Of a stretch of 64,000 nt of DNA, positions 42,644 to 50,948 are shown piece by piece. The stretch is from Flavobacterium aquariorum (GTDB taxonomy: Bacteria; Bacteroidota; Bacteroidia; Flavobacteriales; Flavobacteriaceae): the NCBI RefSeq assembly GCF_003254745.1, contig NZ_QKXH01000008.1:211611-275610 (forward strand), written 5' to 3'. Made by a program: the position numbers and the translations under genes. Under the pieces are notes generated by a model. It was not told the origin of the DNA. It made no database searches and was given only the letters and a program-made list of their open reading frames with translations. Numbering within the stretch: the stretch's first letter is position 1; each line of letters begins with the position of its first letter.

Positions 42644-43495
42644 TTGAACCTAAAAAAAAGCATCCGATTTCTAACTGTCAAATCCGTTGGTCTTTACATC
42701 AACCTACTCAGTTTGGTTCAACCAAAAAAAGCATTGCAACTATCCTATGCACTTTTTACGAATCCCAGAATTGGAAAAATATCCAATGAACAAATCCCAG
42801 AAATTCTGCAAAATACAATCAAAGAAACCTTCTGGCACAACGAACACCAGTTTCAAACCTATACCTGGGAAGGAAATAACACCAGAATCCTTTTAGTTCA
42901 TGGCTGGGAAAGCAATTCGGCCCGTTGGGAGAAAACCCTGCCCTATCTACAAAAATCCGGAAGCACCATCATCGCTATAGACGCTCCCGCCCACGGACAA
43001 AGCAGTGGTAAGGAATTCAACGTACCACGTTATGCAGAGTTTATCAATAAAGCTGTCGAAAAATACAACCCAAGCATTATCATTGGTCATTCCATAGGTG
43101 GCGCGGCCTGTATCTATCATCAATATATACATCCAGAAACCAGCATTGAAAAAATGGTGATCCTAGGTGCTCCGTCCGATTTGAAAACATTGATAGACAA
43201 TTATATCAAAATGTTGAGCATAAATCGAAAAATGTTCACACTTTTGGAAAAACGCTACTTGGAAAATTTTAATTTCAAACTAGAAGATTTTTCTGGTGGC
43301 GCATTTGCCAAACATATCAAAATTGAAGGGATTATTGCCCATGACACCGCCGATACTGTAGTCTCATATGAAGAAGGCCAAAAAATTGCAAGCGGCTGGA
43401 AAAAAGGTCGTTTCATCACAACCAAAGATTTAGGACATTCCATGCACGATGATGATTTGTACCAAGAAATATATCGTTTTTTATTTGAAAAATAA
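42644..43495 (+). CDS. Alpha/beta hydrolase, probable TTG start
   Basis: This 283-residue cytoplasmic hydrolase has LLVHGWESNS (oxyanion region), the nucleophile elbow GHSIGGAA near residue 151 and a C-terminal histidine in DLGHSMHDDDLY, so the Ser-His machinery is present. The only ATG further upstream (42539) lies inside the previous gene and before its terminator. TTG 42644 gives the N-terminus NLKKSIRFLTVKS and is the best start. It begins just 14 bases after the terminator T run. Substrate unknown; esterase or lipase-like. Confidence 0.85.
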   Translation: MNLKKSIRFLTVKSVGLYINLLSLVQPKKALQLSYALFTNPRIGKISNEQIPEILQNTIKETFWHNEHQFQTYTWEGNNTRILLVHGWESNSARWEKTLPYLQKSGSTIIAIDAPAHGQSSGKEFNVPRYAEFINKAVEKYNPSIIIGHSIGGAACIYHQYIHPETSIEKMVILGAPSDLKTLIDNYIKMLSINRKMFTLLEKRYLENFNFKLEDFSGGAFAKHIKIEGIIAHDTADTVVSYEEGQKIASGWKKGRFITTKDLGHSMHDDDLYQEIYRFLFEK

Positions 43496-43498
43496 ATT

Positions 43499-43615
43499 GT
43501 TCGATTATTAGATTTCTGAATTAATATTTAAGTTGCAAGTGTGTGTGTTTTTTGATCGAATTCTCAGATTATAGAAATAACCGAAATCAACAAGCCAACA
43601 ATCTAATAATCTAAC
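43499..43615. repeat. Inverted repeat in hydrolase-rluF gap
   Basis: GTTCGATTATTAGAT (43499-43513) and ATCTAATAATCTAAC (43601-43615) are 15-base reverse complements with one mismatch. The right arm is followed by further CAATCTAA words. Confidence 0.6.
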
Positions 43616-43638
43616 TACCCAACAATCTAAAAAAAGAC

Positions 43639-43646
43639 TATTTTTG
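43639..43646 (+). promoter_or_regulatory. Putative -7 element TATTTTTG next to rluF start
   Basis: An exact TAnnTTTG match ends 4 bases before the rluF ATG, which would give a leaderless or nearly leaderless mRNA. No -33 TTG is seen, so confidence is limited. Confidence 0.45.
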
Positions 43647-43650
43647 CAGT

Positions 43651-44463
43651 ATGGAAGAAAATCTAAAACGCCTCAATAAATTCATAGGAGAAACAGGCTA
43701 TTGTTCCCGTCGCGAGGCCGATAAAATTATTGAAGAAGGCCGGGTAACCATCAATGGAGTGGTACCAGAACTCGGGACAAAAGTTTCACCGGATGACGAA
43801 GTGCGCATAGATGGAAAACTAATCCGTGAGAAAAATGAAAAACCCGTTTATCTTGCGTTCTACAAGCCTGTAGGAATAGAATGCACCACCAATCTGGAGG
43901 TTCATAATAACATTGTGGATTACATCAATTATCCAAAACGTATTTTCCCAATTGGCCGTTTGGACAAAGCCAGTGAAGGCTTAATTTTTATGACCAACGA
44001 TGGTGATATTGTCAACAAAATATTGCGCGCCAGAAACAACCACGAAAAAGAATATACCGTAACGGTAAACAAACCCATAACCGACCGTTTTATAGAACGA
44101 ATGGGAAATGGCGTGCCAATTCTAGATACGGTTACACGCAAATGTAAAGTAGAACAAATCAGTAAATACATTTTCAAGATCATTCTGACTCAAGGATTGA
44201 ATCGTCAAATCCGTAGAATGTGTGAATATTTAGGCTACGAAGTTACTGCCCTAAAACGCATCCGAATCATCAATATTTCTCTGGACGTTCCTGTCGGTCG
44301 CTACCGTGATTTAACCGATTACGAAATCAAAGAACTCAATGCACTAATTGAACCTTCCAGTAAAACCGAAGAAGCCAGCTTACCAAAAGCGGAACCTCAA
44401 AAAAGAAGAACCGAATTCATCAAAAGAGACGACCCTCGATTTAAGAAAAGAGGCGATTATTAA
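43651..44463 (+). CDS. rluF: 23S rRNA pseudouridine synthase RluF
   Basis: RluF-type enzymes isomerise U2604 of 23S rRNA. The 270-residue protein has an N-terminal S4 domain (RLNKFIGETGYCSRREADK), the catalytic aspartate in IGRLDKASEGL near residue 110, HEKEYTV, and TQGLNRQIRRMCEYLGYEV. The last 30 residues form a basic tail rich in Lys, Arg and Glu. RluF is favoured over RluB and RluE by the TQGLNRQIRRMCE segment. The gene is monocistronic and converges with folD. Confidence 0.92.
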   Translation: MEENLKRLNKFIGETGYCSRREADKIIEEGRVTINGVVPELGTKVSPDDEVRIDGKLIREKNEKPVYLAFYKPVGIECTTNLEVHNNIVDYINYPKRIFPIGRLDKASEGLIFMTNDGDIVNKILRARNNHEKEYTVTVNKPITDRFIERMGNGVPILDTVTRKCKVEQISKYIFKIILTQGLNRQIRRMCEYLGYEVTALKRIRIINISLDVPVGRYRDLTDYEIKELNALIEPSSKTEEASLPKAEPQKRRTEFIKRDDPRFKKRGDY

Positions 44464-44468
44464 ATACT

Positions 44469-44502
44469 AAAAAGCCGTTTCAATTAAATGAAACGGCTTT
44501 TT
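44469..44502. terminator. Bidirectional terminator between rluF and folD
   Basis: A 13-bp perfect stem AAAAAGCCGTTTC with its complement around an 8-base loop. A and T runs serve both convergent genes. Confidence 0.87.
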
Positions 44503-44521
44503 AAATTTTATGATAATGCTT

Positions 44522-45403
44522 TTATTTTCTACTTCTGATTTCTCTTGCTAAAAGTGTATTTTTCAACAACATTGCAATAGTCATTGGTCCTACTCCTCCT
44601 GGAACTGGAGTGATGAAAGAAGATTTCTTGCTAACTCCATCAAAATCAACATCACCTGTGATTACATATCCTTTTGGATGTGAAGCGTCTTCCACTCTTG
44701 TAATACCTACATCAATTACTACAACTCCATCTTTCACCATATGGGCTTTCAAGTAATTTGGAACACCAAGAGCCGTAATGATAATATCTGCACTTTTCGT
44801 GTATTCTTCAATATTTTTAGTTCTACTGTGAGTAAGTGTCACTGTAGAATCCCCAGGATAACCTTTGCGACTCATCAAGATACTCATTGGTCTTCCCACA
44901 ATATGACTACGTCCAATAACTACGGTGTGTTTACCTGCAGTTTCTACTTTATATCTCTCTAACAATTCCATTATTCCAAATGGAGTTGCAGGCAAAAATG
45001 TTTCCATATCCAAAGCCATTTTTCCAAAATTAGCAGGATGGAAACCATCCACATCTTTTTCAGGATCAATAGCCATAAGTATTTTTTGTTCGTCGATATG
45101 TTTTGGCAATGGCAATTGAACAATATAACCATCCAAATTATCATCTTCGTTTAATTCTTTAATCTTCGCAAGTAATGCTTCCTCGGTAATATCAGCAGGT
45201 AAACTTACTAATGTTGATTCGAAGCCAATCTGTTCACAAGAACGTACTTTGCTTCCCACATAAGTTAAACTTGCTCCATCAGTTCCAACAATTACAGCAG
45301 CCAAATGAGGTACTTTTTCCCCATTGTCTTTCATTGTTTTTACTTTAGCAGCAATTTCATTTTTAATATCCTGCGATGTTTTTTTTCCGTCTAGTATTTG
45401 CAT
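44522..45403 (-). CDS. folD: Methylenetetrahydrofolate dehydrogenase/cyclohydrolase FolD
   Basis: FolD interconverts 5,10-methylene-, methenyl- and 10-formyl-tetrahydrofolate. The 293-residue protein has LTYVGSKVRSCEQIG with the catalytic lysine near residue 56, YIVQLPLPKHID, DVDGFHP, VVIGRSHIVGRPMS for NADP binding, and the terminal PVPGGVGPMTIAML. Length is normal. It follows ffh on the minus strand, separated by 145 bases that contain a long inverted repeat, so the two may be transcribed separately. Confidence 0.97.
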   Translation of the reverse strand: MQILDGKKTSQDIKNEIAAKVKTMKDNGEKVPHLAAVIVGTDGASLTYVGSKVRSCEQIGFESTLVSLPADITEEALLAKIKELNEDDNLDGYIVQLPLPKHIDEQKILMAIDPEKDVDGFHPANFGKMALDMETFLPATPFGIMELLERYKVETAGKHTVVIGRSHIVGRPMSILMSRKGYPGDSTVTLTHSRTKNIEEYTKSADIIITALGVPNYLKAHMVKDGVVVIDVGITRVEDASHPKGYVITGDVDFDGVSKKSSFITPVPGGVGPMTIAMLLKNTLLAREIRSRK

Positions 45404-45418
45404 TTTTTAAAAAGTTAA

Positions 45419-45542
45419 ATGTTTGAGGTTTAAAGTTTCAAGTTTAAAAGGCGAAACTCAAATTATATAATTATTATCTGTTTAATTTAAAAAATTTAAG
45501 GTCTAAATTTTCAATCTATTTGAAACTTTAAACCTTAAACAT
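45419..45542. repeat. 23-base inverted repeat between ffh and folD
   Basis: Arms 45419-45441 and 45520-45542 are reverse complements with one mismatch. They are made of GTTTGAGGTTTAAAGTTTC-type words, with related words scattered between them. The right arm ends 6 bases from the ffh stop codon. Confidence 0.78.
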
Positions 45543-45548
45543 TCTATT

Positions 45549-46901
45549 TTATCTCGGCATTCCGCCTGGCATCCCTTTCATTCCGCCCATCATCTTCATC
45601 AGGTTTTTTCCTCCTGGGCCTTGCATCATCTTCATCATTTTGCTCATTTGTTCAAACTGTTTCATCAATTGATTCACTTGCTCAACTTTTGTCCCAGATC
45701 CTTTGGCAATTCTAGCTTTTCTTTTTACATCAATTATTGCAGGTTTACTTCTTTCAACAGGAGTCATTGAATGAATAATCGCTTCAATATGTTTGAAAGC
45801 ATCGTCTTCAATTTCGATATCTTTCATCGCTTTTGAAGCACCTGGTATCATTCCAACCAAGTCTTTCATATTACCCATTTTTTTAACTTGCTGAATTTGA
45901 GACAAGAAATCATCAAAACCAAATTCGTTTTTAGCAATTTTCTTTTGGATTTTTCTAGCTTCATCTTCGTCATATTGCTCTTGCGCTCTTTCCACCAACG
46001 ACACAACATCCCCCATACCAAGGATACGTTCTGCCATACGATTTGGATAGAAAACATCAATCGCATCCATTTTCTCACCAGTACCCACAAACTTAATTGG
46101 TTTGTTCACTACCGATTTAATAGAAATTGCAGCTCCACCACGAGTATCCCCGTCCAATTTGGTTAAAATAACCCCATCAAAATTCAAGATATCGTTGAAC
46201 GCTTTTGCTGTATTCACGGCATCCTGACCTGTCATGGCATCCACAACAAATAAAGTTTCTTGTGGTTGGATGGCTTTATGCACTTTGGCAATTTCATCCA
46301 TCATTTCTTTATCGACAGCCAAACGACCAGCAGTATCGACAATTACCACATTAAATCCATTCGCTTTTGCATGCTTAATTGCATTTTGAGCAATTTCAAC
46401 TGGATTTTTATTTTCTGGCTCAGAATATACTTCAACAGCAATAGAATCTCCTACAACATACAATTGCTGAATAGCCGCCGGACGATAAATATCACAGGCA
46501 ACCAAAAGCACTTTCTTATTCTTTTTTGTTTGAAGATAATTAGCCAATTTTCCAGAAAAAGTAGTTTTACCAGATCCTTGCAATCCTGACATTAATATAA
46601 CAGATGGCGTGCCCGAAAGATTGATTCCCGCAACATCTCCACCCATCAATTCAGTAAGCTCATCTTTGACTAATTTCACCAATAATTGTCCAGGTTGCAA
46701 TGTCGTTAATACATCTTGACCTATTGCTTTCTCTTTTACTTTGGTTGTAAAATCTTTGGCAATTTTAAAATTGACATCGGCATCAAGTAAAGCACGACGC
46801 ACTTCTTTCAAAGTTTCGGCTACGTTTACTTCTGTGATTTTTCCGTGTCCTTTTAATATATGAAAGGCTTTGTCTAGTTTATCGCTTAAATTATCGAACA
46901 T
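45549..46901 (-). CDS. ffh: Signal recognition particle protein Ffh
   Basis: Ffh binds SRP RNA and signal sequences and delivers ribosomes to FtsY at the inner membrane. The 450-residue protein has the N domain, the GTPase G domain with GLQGSGKTTFSGKLA near residue 105, DTAGRLAVD and TKLDGDTRGGAA, and a C-terminal M domain rich in methionine that ends in a Met/Gly tail. Length and order are standard. An exact TAAATTTG -7 element lies 26 bases before the ATG. No SRP RNA gene was recognised in the window. Confidence 0.97.
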   Translation of the reverse strand: MFDNLSDKLDKAFHILKGHGKITEVNVAETLKEVRRALLDADVNFKIAKDFTTKVKEKAIGQDVLTTLQPGQLLVKLVKDELTELMGGDVAGINLSGTPSVILMSGLQGSGKTTFSGKLANYLQTKKNKKVLLVACDIYRPAAIQQLYVVGDSIAVEVYSEPENKNPVEIAQNAIKHAKANGFNVVIVDTAGRLAVDKEMMDEIAKVHKAIQPQETLFVVDAMTGQDAVNTAKAFNDILNFDGVILTKLDGDTRGGAAISIKSVVNKPIKFVGTGEKMDAIDVFYPNRMAERILGMGDVVSLVERAQEQYDEDEARKIQKKIAKNEFGFDDFLSQIQQVKKMGNMKDLVGMIPGASKAMKDIEIEDDAFKHIEAIIHSMTPVERSKPAIIDVKRKARIAKGSGTKVEQVNQLMKQFEQMSKMMKMMQGPGGKNLMKMMGGMKGMPGGMPR

Positions 46902-47278
46902 AATTTTATTTCTCTTTAATTAAGGCGCAAATTTAATGATTTGATATTGAAGTTTAAATAGTATTAGAAATAAAAAAGCAATTGTTTTAAAATAAAATTC
47001 AAAACAATAAAAAGAGGCCCTATAAATCTAGCCTCCTTTCTCCAAAAACAGTAAAACGAACTAAAAATGATTATACATATTATTTGCCGTCAATTCCTTT
47101 TTTACAAACAAATATTTTATTTTTATTTATTCTAAATAAAAATATTATTTTTGCTAAAATTATTTTTAATTAAATAATGCTACGATAACATTCAATGTCT
47201 TTTTTCAATTGAAAATTGACTAATGGAACCAGCAAAAATCATATTTCTTTACTCATAAAATAATTAAGAATTACGCTT
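46902..47278. other. Divergent gap upstream of ffh
   Basis: The gap holds TAAATTTG at 46928-46935 (minus strand) for ffh and TATTTTTG at 47146-47153 (plus strand) for the small hypothetical gene. At about 47011-47036 a GAGGC/GCCTC hairpin is followed on the minus strand by a T run and looks like a leftward terminator, with no recognised gene feeding it. No RNA gene was recognised. Confidence 0.45.
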
Positions 47279-47623
47279 ATGTGCAATCTAAAAGTATTAA
47301 ACCGAACCTCTAATGGAATTCTGTTGTGTTGCCAACATAGAGACATGTATCAATTGCTGTTTAATAATTTGACCTTTGATTTGAGTAGCATCGAAATGAC
47401 GAGTTTTGCCAATTATTTGGACCAAATAGATATTGATTATTGGGAAAGGGAATATAAAAATTCAATTTATGAAAAGAAGATTCCGATTCCAACTTTACAG
47501 TCTAATTTTATTATTCTGCTAAACAGAAAAGAACTGGAGGAATTACGCTTTTTGGTAGATTGTGTCAGTGAAGATAAAATTCTAAAACCAGTAGAAATCA
47601 ATTATCTGATTATTTCAAATTGA
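47279..47623 (+). CDS. Small hypothetical protein (DUF6686-like)
   Basis: This 114-residue cytoplasmic protein has no signal peptide or membrane helix. The N-terminus MCNLKVLNRTSNGILLCCQH and the following YQLLFNNLTFDL resemble DUF6686, a small Flavobacteria-restricted family, as I remember it. Two conserved-looking Cys-His groups (C2 and CCQH near residue 18) could bind metal. That is speculative. The gene is monocistronic and has its own promoter-like element and terminator. Confidence 0.7.
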   Translation: MCNLKVLNRTSNGILLCCQHRDMYQLLFNNLTFDLSSIEMTSFANYLDQIDIDYWEREYKNSIYEKKIPIPTLQSNFIILLNRKELEELRFLVDCVSEDKILKPVEINYLIISN

Positions 47624-48131
47624 TAAACAGACATAGAGACAGCACATAAAAAAATCCGTCCCGTTTAATAAAATGGGACGGATTTTTTGTTTTAGGCAGT
47701 ATCTGATAAAATTTAATTTGTGATGAAAAGCAGAATTTAAGGAATTCAAAATTACTGCAAAAGCAGCATATAAAAAGATATATTTTGAGATGTCATCTTT
47801 TATACAATTTAAGACTAGTTTTTCATGTCTTCTGATTGATAATTAAGTCGGATTTTACGCTTTTAGCATTAATTTCTATCAAACGTTTTCGTTTATTTTA
47901 CAGTTTGCTAAAAGAAGCTTTTTAAATAACGTCTTAATGTTAAAAAATAAAGAATAATTTAATCAAAAATTAAAATAAACACATAAAATTATTGTATTTG
48001 CAAAAATTATTTGTTTTTTTTAAAAAATTAATAAAAAAATATTTTTGCTATTTCAAAAATAAATGTACTTTTATACTATAAAATAAAAACATAAAAATCA
48101 TTAAAAAAACAATATAAAAAAATACAAGATC
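47624..48131. other. 508-base gene-free AT-rich gap
   Basis: The first 65 bases hold the terminator at 47648-47688. The remainder is very AT-rich, with runs of A and T and an exact -7 element TATTTTTG at 48040-48047, about 85 bases before the next ATG. No reading frame with coding character and no RNA gene were recognised. Confidence 0.5.
47648..47688 (+). terminator. Rho-independent terminator after small gene
   Basis: AAAAAATCCGTCCC (47648-47661) pairs with GGGACGGATTTTTT (47675-47688), a 14-bp stem ending in T. Confidence 0.87.
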
Positions 48132-48686
48132 ATGAGAACAATTATCACCTTTGCCCTTTGCTTTAGCTTCTTTTCTGCGACGTATTCACAAGACCAAAAA
48201 ACAGCTGATAAAAAAGCAGAAACTTTAAAAATGGAAGTATTACCAGAAGTATTAGTTTCATACACTAAAAATGTTTCAAAATACATTCCAGACAACAATC
48301 CTGATGCAGTTATCAGAAACACTCAAAACGAATTCATTTTGTACAATGTAGATAATGAAGAGTGCAGAAATTTCGACGAGTATTTAGTGACTTTAGAAAA
48401 TGAAAAAGGCTTCTTGGTGGCAACTTACAATCAACACGGAGTACTAGTACGGGTTAATGAAAAATATGCAAATGCAGAATTACCAAGAGAAATAATGCGT
48501 TTTGTCTTTATGTGGTATCCTGAATGGACAATTACAAAAAGTAAGTTTGAATATTCTCAACAAAAAGGAGCAATATTAAAAAAAACATACCATTTGAAAC
48601 TTAAAAAAGATAATCAAACTCAAAATATACAAATTAGTTCAACAGGCCAAATTGTTAAAACAAACAATGAATTAGCAATGAATTAA
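48132..48686 (+). CDS. Hypothetical exported protein
   Basis: This 184-residue protein has a signal peptide (residues 1-20, ending TYSQ). I do not recognise the family. The mature part is about 165 residues, rich in Lys, Glu and Asn, with no cysteine-based motif except a single Cys near residue 77. The segments LVATYNQHGVLVRVNEKY and WTITKSKFEYSQQKGAILKKTYHLKLK resemble the alternating pattern of PepSY-like periplasmic proteins (BLIP fold) seen in Bacteroidota, but I cannot confirm this. Monocistronic. Confidence 0.72.
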   Translation: MRTIITFALCFSFFSATYSQDQKTADKKAETLKMEVLPEVLVSYTKNVSKYIPDNNPDAVIRNTQNEFILYNVDNEECRNFDEYLVTLENEKGFLVATYNQHGVLVRVNEKYANAELPREIMRFVFMWYPEWTITKSKFEYSQQKGAILKKTYHLKLKKDNQTQNIQISSTGQIVKTNNELAMN

Positions 48687-48740
48687 AATTGCAATGATTC
48701 TCAATTAAACCAAAATTCCCCCGTCCCTAACAAATAAAAA

Positions 48741-48770
48741 AGAGGCTGTCTAAAAATATAGACAGCCTCT
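48741..48770. terminator. Bidirectional terminator at argS 3' end
   Basis: A 12-bp stem AGAGGCTGTCTA/TAGACAGCCTCT with a 6-base loop. The strongest T run is on the minus strand, so it mainly serves argS. Confidence 0.85.
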
Positions 48771-48792
48771 CCTTAAATTTTATTTGTAAAAA

Positions 48793-50571
48793 TTACATTC
48801 TCTCCGGTACATTTATCCCTAATAAACTAAAGGAATCAGCAATGACATCTGCCACTTTTTTGGACAATTGCACTCTGAATATCTTTTTGTTCAAATCAGT
48901 TTCACCAAGTATAGAAACGGCTTGATAAAAAGAATTGTATTCACGAACCAAATCGTATGTATAGTTAGCAATCAAAGCAGGGCTGTGATTGTGAGCCGCA
49001 TTCTGAATCACTTCTGGAAACAATTCAAGTTGTTTTACCAATTCTTTTTCTTTTTCGTGAAGTTCTTCAATTCCTGCATTGACTGCAAAATCAAAATCAG
49101 CTTTGCGAATAATTGATTGAATTCTGGCGTATGTATATTGAATGAAAGGTCCAGTGTTTCCAGCAAAATCTACCGATTCTTCCGGATTAAAAAGGATTCG
49201 TTTTTTTGGATCTACTTTCAAAATATAATATTTAAGCGCTCCAAGACCTATCGTATTGTATAATTTTGATTTTTCTTCAACCGAATAAGAATCTAATTTA
49301 CCTAAATCTTCGGCAATTTTTTGAGCTGTATCGGTCATCTCTTGCATCAAATCATCAGCATCTACTACAGTTCCCTCACGGCTTTTCATTTTTCCAGAAG
49401 GTAAATCAACCATTCCGTACGATAAGTGAAAAAGATTAGAAGCCCAGTCAAATCCTAATTTTTTCAGAATCAAGAACAATACTTTAAAGTGATAATCTTG
49501 TTCGTTCCCAACTGTGTAAACCATTCCGCCAACATCTGGCATATCTTTTACACGTTGAATTGCAGTTCCAATATCTTGAGTCATATAAACCGCAGTCCCG
49601 TCTGAACGTAATACAATCTTACGATCCAAACCTTCATCTGTCAAATCAATCCAAACTGAACCGTCCGGATCTTTTTCAAAAATCCCTTTTTCTAAACCAA
49701 TTTGAACAACATCTTTACCCAATAAATAGGTATTGCTTTCGTAGTAATAACTGTCGAAATTTACTCCTAGATTTTTATAAGTAGTAGCAAAACCATCATA
49801 AACCCATTGGTTCATGCTTTTCCAAAGTGCAATTACTTCCGGTTTTCCATTCTCCCAATCCAAAAGCATTTGTTGAGCTTCAAGAATAATTGGGGCTGCT
49901 TTTTTTGCTTCTTCCTCTGTTTTACCGGCCTCCATTAATTCAGTAATTTCTGTTTTGTACGCTTTATCAAAAGCTACATAATAGTTACCAACCAATTTAT
50001 CGCCTTTCAATCCAGTAGATTCTGGAGTTTCTCCATTTCCAAATTTTTGCCAAGCCAACATGGATTTACAAATATGGATTCCTCTATCGTTGATGATTTG
50101 TGTTTTGTATACTTTTTTGCCCGAAGCTTTGATAATTTCGGCTACCGAATAACCTAATAAATTATTACGAACGTGTCCTAAGTGCAACGGTTTGTTGGTG
50201 TTTGGAGAAGAATACTCTACCATCACCGCCTTGTCATTTGCCGAAGGCGTTACAAATCCGAATTTTTTGGCACTTCTGATTCCGTTAAAGAAATTCAAAT
50301 AATAAGAATCTGCAATTACTATATTCAAAAATCCAGAAACCACATTAAAACGTGCTACTTCCGAAACATTTTCAACAAGATAATTTCCAATTTTATTTCC
50401 CAATTCAACAGGATTACTTTTCACCACCTTAAGCAATGGAAAAATAACCATAGTAATATCGCCTTCAAACTCTTTTCTGGTCGCTTGAAACTCTATTTTA
50501 TCAATGGTTACATCAAACAAAGTTTGAATGGCTTTCTCTATAGATGGGGTAAGAATATTGGATAATGACAT
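48793..50571 (-). CDS. argS: Arginyl-tRNA synthetase
   Basis: ArgRS charges tRNA-Arg. The 592-residue class I synthetase has the N-terminal Add-1 domain, the HIGH-type motif PLHLGHVRNNLLG near residue 135, the Rossmann core, the KMSKS-equivalent SGKMKSREGTVVDADDL near residue 394 and a C-terminal DALR anticodon-binding domain ending LLGINVPERM. Length is normal. A TATATTTG -7 element lies 25 bases before the ATG. Confidence 0.97.
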   Translation of the reverse strand: MSLSNILTPSIEKAIQTLFDVTIDKIEFQATRKEFEGDITMVIFPLLKVVKSNPVELGNKIGNYLVENVSEVARFNVVSGFLNIVIADSYYLNFFNGIRSAKKFGFVTPSANDKAVMVEYSSPNTNKPLHLGHVRNNLLGYSVAEIIKASGKKVYKTQIINDRGIHICKSMLAWQKFGNGETPESTGLKGDKLVGNYYVAFDKAYKTEITELMEAGKTEEEAKKAAPIILEAQQMLLDWENGKPEVIALWKSMNQWVYDGFATTYKNLGVNFDSYYYESNTYLLGKDVVQIGLEKGIFEKDPDGSVWIDLTDEGLDRKIVLRSDGTAVYMTQDIGTAIQRVKDMPDVGGMVYTVGNEQDYHFKVLFLILKKLGFDWASNLFHLSYGMVDLPSGKMKSREGTVVDADDLMQEMTDTAQKIAEDLGKLDSYSVEEKSKLYNTIGLGALKYYILKVDPKKRILFNPEESVDFAGNTGPFIQYTYARIQSIIRKADFDFAVNAGIEELHEKEKELVKQLELFPEVIQNAAHNHSPALIANYTYDLVREYNSFYQAVSILGETDLNKKIFRVQLSKKVADVIADSFSLLGINVPERM

Positions 50572-50948
50572 GTATACTTGATTTTTTTAAGTGTGCAAAT
50601 ATAAGGCTTATTCGCCAAATATAGAAAGTGAAAATTAACATTCTATTTGGGAGTCTTTATAAAAAAGAAGTGTCATAAAATATAGCATCCATTCAATAGG
50701 AATATTGACACTCTACATGCTCAAATTAATATATAATACTTCCCTTAAAAACTAAAAAAGGACGTTTTAAAACACTTAAAACAAAAAAATATATAAAAAA
50801 AAATTCGAATACAAACTGCTAAAAATCAAAGTTTCCCAATATTCTTTCTAAAAATCATTCAATTTTTTTCTGAAATCGTGTTACAAAAAGAAGACAAAAC
50901 AGTCTTACTTGCAATCATCAATCAAAATAATCAATCAAAAAACAAATT
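50572..50948. other. Divergent gap between argS and receptor gene
   Basis: The minus-strand -7 element TATATTTG lies at 50596-50603 for argS. The rest of this 377-base gap is AT-rich, and no plus-strand promoter with both consensus elements is clear. No RNA gene or reading frame of note is seen. Confidence 0.45.
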
